In this document: piece after piece, positions 6,312 to 9,072 of the stretch
Layout of the letters: every line of letters starts with the position of its first letter
How positions within the stretch are numbered: the stretch's first letter is position 1
Assembly (NCBI GenBank): GCA_020024085.1
Contig: JAHHUG010000055.1
Span: 1 to 9,072, forward strand
Source of the DNA: Christensenellaceae bacterium
Lineage (GTDB): Bacteria; Bacillota; Clostridia; Christensenellales; CAAEEZ01
Reading direction: 5' to 3'
Length of the DNA: 9,072 bases
The notes under the pieces: generated by a model
Told to the model about the DNA's origin: nothing
What the model saw: only the letters and a program-made list of their open reading frames with translations
The model's database searches: none
Position numbers and translations under genes: made by a program

Positions 6312-7301
6312 ATGAAAAAATTTAAGGTTGCTGTTGTTGGTGCAACAGGAATGGTTGGAAACAAATTTTTGGAAGTTTTAACTGAAAGACAACTTCCAGT
6401 AGAAGAATATTATCTTTTCGCTTCTCATAGAAGTGCTGGTAAAGTTATCAACTTTATGGGTAAAGACCACACAGTTATTGAATTAACTGAGGAAAACATT
6501 AAAAAACACCCTGTTGATTTCGCATTATTCTCTGCAGGTGGTTCAACTTCAGGTAATTTCGCACCTATCTTTGCAAACAATGGTGCAGTTGTAATTGATA
6601 ACAGTAGCTACTGGAGAATGAACAAAGAAGTTCCTCTAGTTGTTCCTGAGGTAAACCCAGATGATGTTAAGTGGAATAAGGGTATCATTGCTAACCCTAA
6701 CTGCTCTACAATTCAAGCTATGCTTCCACTAAAAGCTCTTAATGATAAGTATGGCATCAAGAGAGTTGTATTCTCTACATACCAAGCTGTTTCTGGTGCT
6801 GGTGTTGGTGGATATAACGACCTTAAAAATGGTGTTGAGGGTATCGCTCCTCAAAAGTTCAACAAGCCTATCGCATTCAACTGCTTACCTCAAATTGATG
6901 TATTTGAAGAAGATGGTTATACAAAAGAAGAACACAAAATGATTGACGAAACAAGAAAGATTTTAGGTCTTCCTGACTTAAAGGTTACTGCTACAACTGT
7001 AAGAGTTCCAGTATTCCACGGTCACTCTGAGTCTGTCAATGTAGAATTCAACAAGCCTTGCACTCTTGAGGGTATTAAGGAAACACTTGCTGCATTCCCT
7101 GGCATCATCGTTCAAGATGATATCAAAAACTGCGAATACCCTATGGCTATCACTGCTGAAGGTCACGATGAGGTTTTCGTTGGTAGAATTAGAATCGACA
7201 ACAGTGTTGAAAGTGGTTGTAACCTATGGGTTGTTGCTGATAACATTAGAAAGGGTGCTGCTACTAATGCCGTTGAAATTATGCAACTATTAATGAAATA
7301 A
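6312..7301 (+). CDS. asd: Aspartate-semialdehyde dehydrogenase (329 aa)
   Basis: Converts L-aspartyl-4-phosphate to L-aspartate 4-semialdehyde with NADPH, the branch-point step toward lysine, diaminopimelate, threonine and methionine. The N-terminal Rossmann motif is VVGATGMVG (8-16). The catalytic cysteine is C131 in NPNCST (128-133). The substrate-binding and acid-base region includes YQAVSGAG (157-164), R231 in RVPVFHGHSE and H238. GRIRID (291-296) and the C-terminal helices close the fold. Length and motif order are normal for the bacterial enzyme, so the gene is intact. AAGGAG (6299-6304) lies seven bases before the ATG. The first gene of the lysine operon, it sits directly behind the riboswitch terminator. 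Codon choice is unusual for the window: 11 of 16 phenylalanines use TTC, against none of 6 in dapA and 1 of 10 in dapB, which suggests high expression or a different history. Confidence 0.97.
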   Translation: MKKFKVAVVGATGMVGNKFLEVLTERQLPVEEYYLFASHRSAGKVINFMGKDHTVIELTEENIKKHPVDFALFSAGGSTSGNFAPIFANNGAVVIDNSSYWRMNKEVPLVVPEVNPDDVKWNKGIIANPNCSTIQAMLPLKALNDKYGIKRVVFSTYQAVSGAGVGGYNDLKNGVEGIAPQKFNKPIAFNCLPQIDVFEEDGYTKEEHKMIDETRKILGLPDLKVTATTVRVPVFHGHSESVNVEFNKPCTLEGIKETLAAFPGIIVQDDIKNCEYPMAITAEGHDEVFVGRIRIDNSVESGCNLWVVADNIRKGAATNAVEIMQLLMK

Positions 7302-7318
7302 TTTAGAAGGAATATATT

Positions 7319-8194
7319 ATGATTTTTGAAGGTGTAGGCACTGCTTTAATCACACCATTTACTGAAGATGGCGTTGATTTTGCTAGCCTAGAAAAATTGG
7401 TTAATGACCAAATTGCAAGTGGCGTTAATGCTTTAATAGTTTGTGGTACAACAGGCGAACCTGCTACTATGACAGATGAGGAAAAAACTGCTGTCATCAA
7501 GTTTGTAGTAGAAATTGCTGACCACCGTGTACCTATTATCGCAGGTGCTGGTACTAATTGCACTGCCACTACAATAAAAAATGTTATTGAGTACGAAAAT
7601 TTGGGTGTTGATGGACTATTAATAGTTACACCATACTACAATAAATGCACACAAAATGGACTAATTGCTCACTACTCTGCTATTGCTAAAAGTACAAGTT
7701 TACCTATTATCGTATATAGTGTACAAGGTAGAACAGGTGTAAATATTTTACCTGAAACTGTTAAAAAACTTGCAGAGATTGACAACATTGTGGCAATTAA
7801 AGAGGCTAGTGGAAACTTGGAGCAAGTAAAAGAAATTATTGAGCTTGTTGATGGTAAGATTGATGTTTACTCTGGCGAAGATGGAATGGCTGTTGATATT
7901 GTTAAACTTGGTGGCAAGGGCTTAATCAGTGTATTAAGTAATGTTGTCCCAGCTAAAACTGTTACAATGGTACAACTTGCACTTCAAAAAGAATACGAAC
8001 TTGCTTATGCATTACAAAAAGATGTTGCAAACCTTGTAAAATTACTATTTGTAGAAGTAAATCCTATCCCAGTTAAAAAAGCAATGGAATTACTTGGATA
8101 TTGCAAAAACTTTATCCGTTTACCTTTGACAGAACTAGAAACAGAACATACAAACTTACTAGAAAAAGAGCTAAAAGTTCAAGGAGTATTATGA
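7319..8194 (+). CDS. dapA: 4-hydroxy-tetrahydrodipicolinate synthase (291 aa)
   Basis: Condenses pyruvate with aspartate semialdehyde, the first committed step of lysine and diaminopimelate synthesis, in the cytoplasm. The (beta/alpha)8-barrel aldolase hallmarks fall at the same residue numbers as in the E. coli enzyme: T44-T45 in GTTGE, Y107 in VTPYYNK, Y133, R138 in GRTG and the Schiff-base lysine K161 in VAIKEASG. Two oddities are visible. The usual YNVPxRTG segment reads YSVQGRTG (133-140). Positions that form the E. coli lysine feedback site differ: P48, D53, K56 and T84 replace S, H, H and E, although N80 is kept, so allosteric inhibition by lysine is probably weak or absent. AGAAGGAA (7305-7312) precedes the ATG, 17 bases after asd. 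The stop overlaps the dapB start by four bases (ATGA). Confidence 0.97.
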   Translation: MIFEGVGTALITPFTEDGVDFASLEKLVNDQIASGVNALIVCGTTGEPATMTDEEKTAVIKFVVEIADHRVPIIAGAGTNCTATTIKNVIEYENLGVDGLLIVTPYYNKCTQNGLIAHYSAIAKSTSLPIIVYSVQGRTGVNILPETVKKLAEIDNIVAIKEASGNLEQVKEIIELVDGKIDVYSGEDGMAVDIVKLGGKGLISVLSNVVPAKTVTMVQLALQKEYELAYALQKDVANLVKLLFVEVNPIPVKKAMELLGYCKNFIRLPLTELETEHTNLLEKELKVQGVL

Positions 8195-8955
8195 TTAATT
8201 TAATTCTTAGTGGTATTAATGGCAAAATGGGAAAAGCCATTGTAAATTTAGTATCAAATAACGACAACTTTAATATCGTTGCAGGTGTTGACCTAGTAAA
8301 AGGCGACCTTAATATCCCTGTTTACGATAGCTTCGATAATGTAGAGGAAAAAGCCGATGTAATAATTGACTTTTCAAGACCTTCTACCCTTGATGGTATG
8401 TTAGCTTATGCTACAAAAACAAATACAAACCTTGTTATCGCATCTACTGGTTACACAAGTGAAGATTTATTAAAAATTGTTAATGCATCAAATCATATTG
8501 CAATTTTTAAAGCAAGTAATATGAGCCTTGGTGTAAACTTAATCGGTAACCTTGTAAAACAAGCTGCTGCATTTTTAGGTGCTGACTACGATATCGAAAT
8601 TATCGAACAACACCACAACCAAAAGGTAGATGCTCCTAGTGGAACTGCTATTACACTTGCTCATAAAGCTAACGAAGCATTTAACGACAGCTACAAAATC
8701 GTAAATGGCAGAAGTGGTGCAAACTGCAAGAGAGAACAAAAAGAAATTTCAATTAGTTCTGTTCGTGGTGGCAACATTGTTGGCAAACACGATGTACTAT
8801 TTATTGGTAAAAACGAAGTAGTTACAATTTCTCACGAAGCTCAATCAAGAGAGGTATTTGCAGAAGGTGCACTTAAAGCTGCAAACTATGTTTTTGCAAA
8901 AGAAAAAGGTCTATTTGATATGGATAACCTTATCAAAGATATGTTACAAAAATAA
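8191..8955 (+). CDS. dapB: 4-hydroxy-tetrahydrodipicolinate reductase (254 aa)
   Basis: Reduces the DapA product to tetrahydrodipicolinate with NAD(P)H. The N-terminal nucleotide-binding motif is SGINGKMGKAI (7-17), followed by DFSRPS (60-65) and STGYT (85-89). The catalytic signature is EQHHNQKVDAPSGTA (139-153), with H141/H142 and K145 corresponding to the general acid-base His and Lys of the family. VRGGNIVGKHDVLF (191-204) and SHEAQSR (214-220) complete the substrate domain. I place the start at 8191 because AAGGAG (8181-8186) lies just upstream and the Rossmann strand begins immediately. The frame is open back to 8101, but those 30 codons overlap dapA and do not resemble the family. The overlap with dapA is ATGA, which suggests translational coupling. 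Length is slightly short but normal for the enzyme. Confidence 0.97.
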   Translation: MINLILSGINGKMGKAIVNLVSNNDNFNIVAGVDLVKGDLNIPVYDSFDNVEEKADVIIDFSRPSTLDGMLAYATKTNTNLVIASTGYTSEDLLKIVNASNHIAIFKASNMSLGVNLIGNLVKQAAAFLGADYDIEIIEQHHNQKVDAPSGTAITLAHKANEAFNDSYKIVNGRSGANCKREQKEISISSVRGGNIVGKHDVLFIGKNEVVTISHEAQSREVFAEGALKAANYVFAKEKGLFDMDNLIKDMLQK

Positions 8956-8981
8956 TCAAAAATCATAAAAAAATATAAATT

Positions 8982-9008
8982 AACCACCTATATTTTAGGT
9001 GGTTTTTT
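8982..9008 (+). terminator. Intrinsic terminator after dapB
   Basis: AACCACCTA (8982-8990) and TAGGTGGTT (8996-9004) form a perfect nine-pair stem with a TATTT loop, followed by more T residues to 9008. It begins 26 bases after the dapB stop and closes the lysine operon. The A-rich stretch before it becomes T-rich on the other strand, so it might also stop leftward transcription, but less well. The remaining bases (9009-9072) are AT-rich and show no gene or recognisable site. Confidence 0.93.
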
Positions 9009-9072
9009 AATACATTTTTTCTTGTAATACTAAATATAAATTTTTATTATTCTATCCATATCATTACACAAT

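Noticed and set aside
8101..8190. Longer N-terminus for DapB, starting at 8101
   Set aside because: The region is coding sequence of dapA in another frame; the ATG at 8191 has AAGGAG just before it and begins directly with the Rossmann strand of the family.
1..9072. Mobile element, prophage, toxin-antitoxin or defence island
   Set aside because: No transposase, integrase, terminal repeats, direct repeats of array type or toxin-like pairs are seen; the genes are housekeeping or quality-control types in tidy operons.

Overview
The window is AT-rich and tightly packed, with strong AGGAG-type ribosome binding sites, a lysine riboswitch and an asd-dapA-dapB cluster. This fits a low-GC Gram-positive bacterium, most likely of class Clostridia. 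The assignment rests on style and gene content, not on a marker gene. I see no mobile element, CRISPR array, rRNA or tRNA. The layout is two divergent operons separated by a regulatory region of about 370 bases.

Left, minus strand (134-5939): six genes that look like one transcript. In transcription order they encode a six-segment membrane protein with a lysine-rich tail, a class I SAM-dependent methyltransferase, the redox-regulated chaperone Hsp33 (hslO), a TPR-like helical-repeat protein, a second helical-repeat protein and an HD-domain metallohydrolase. The first three junctions each overlap by one base (TAATG). The fourth is a 9-base gap in which the next Shine-Dalgarno sequence uses the stop codon, and the fifth is a 14-base overlap. 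Only hslO has a name I am sure of; the operon's shared purpose is unknown. At the extreme left, a promoter and a strong Shine-Dalgarno sequence on the minus strand belong to a further gene that starts just outside the window.

Centre (5940-6311): two divergent sigma-A-type promoters. The rightward one drives a lysine riboswitch (about 6094-6250) in which helices P1 to P5, a 6-base-pair L2-L3 kissing contact, an antiterminator and an intrinsic terminator can all be traced by eye.

Right, plus strand (6312-8955): asd, dapA and dapB, three consecutive steps of the aspartate pathway to diaminopimelate and lysine, closed by a strong intrinsic terminator at 8982-9008. Lysine bound to the leader should terminate transcription before asd. 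DapA lacks most of the residues that form the lysine feedback site in the E. coli enzyme, so control probably lies mainly at the riboswitch.

I did not find a clearly new defence or mobile system. The least understood part is the leftward operon with its two unrecognised helical-repeat proteins. The best-resolved part is the riboswitch with its switching helices.
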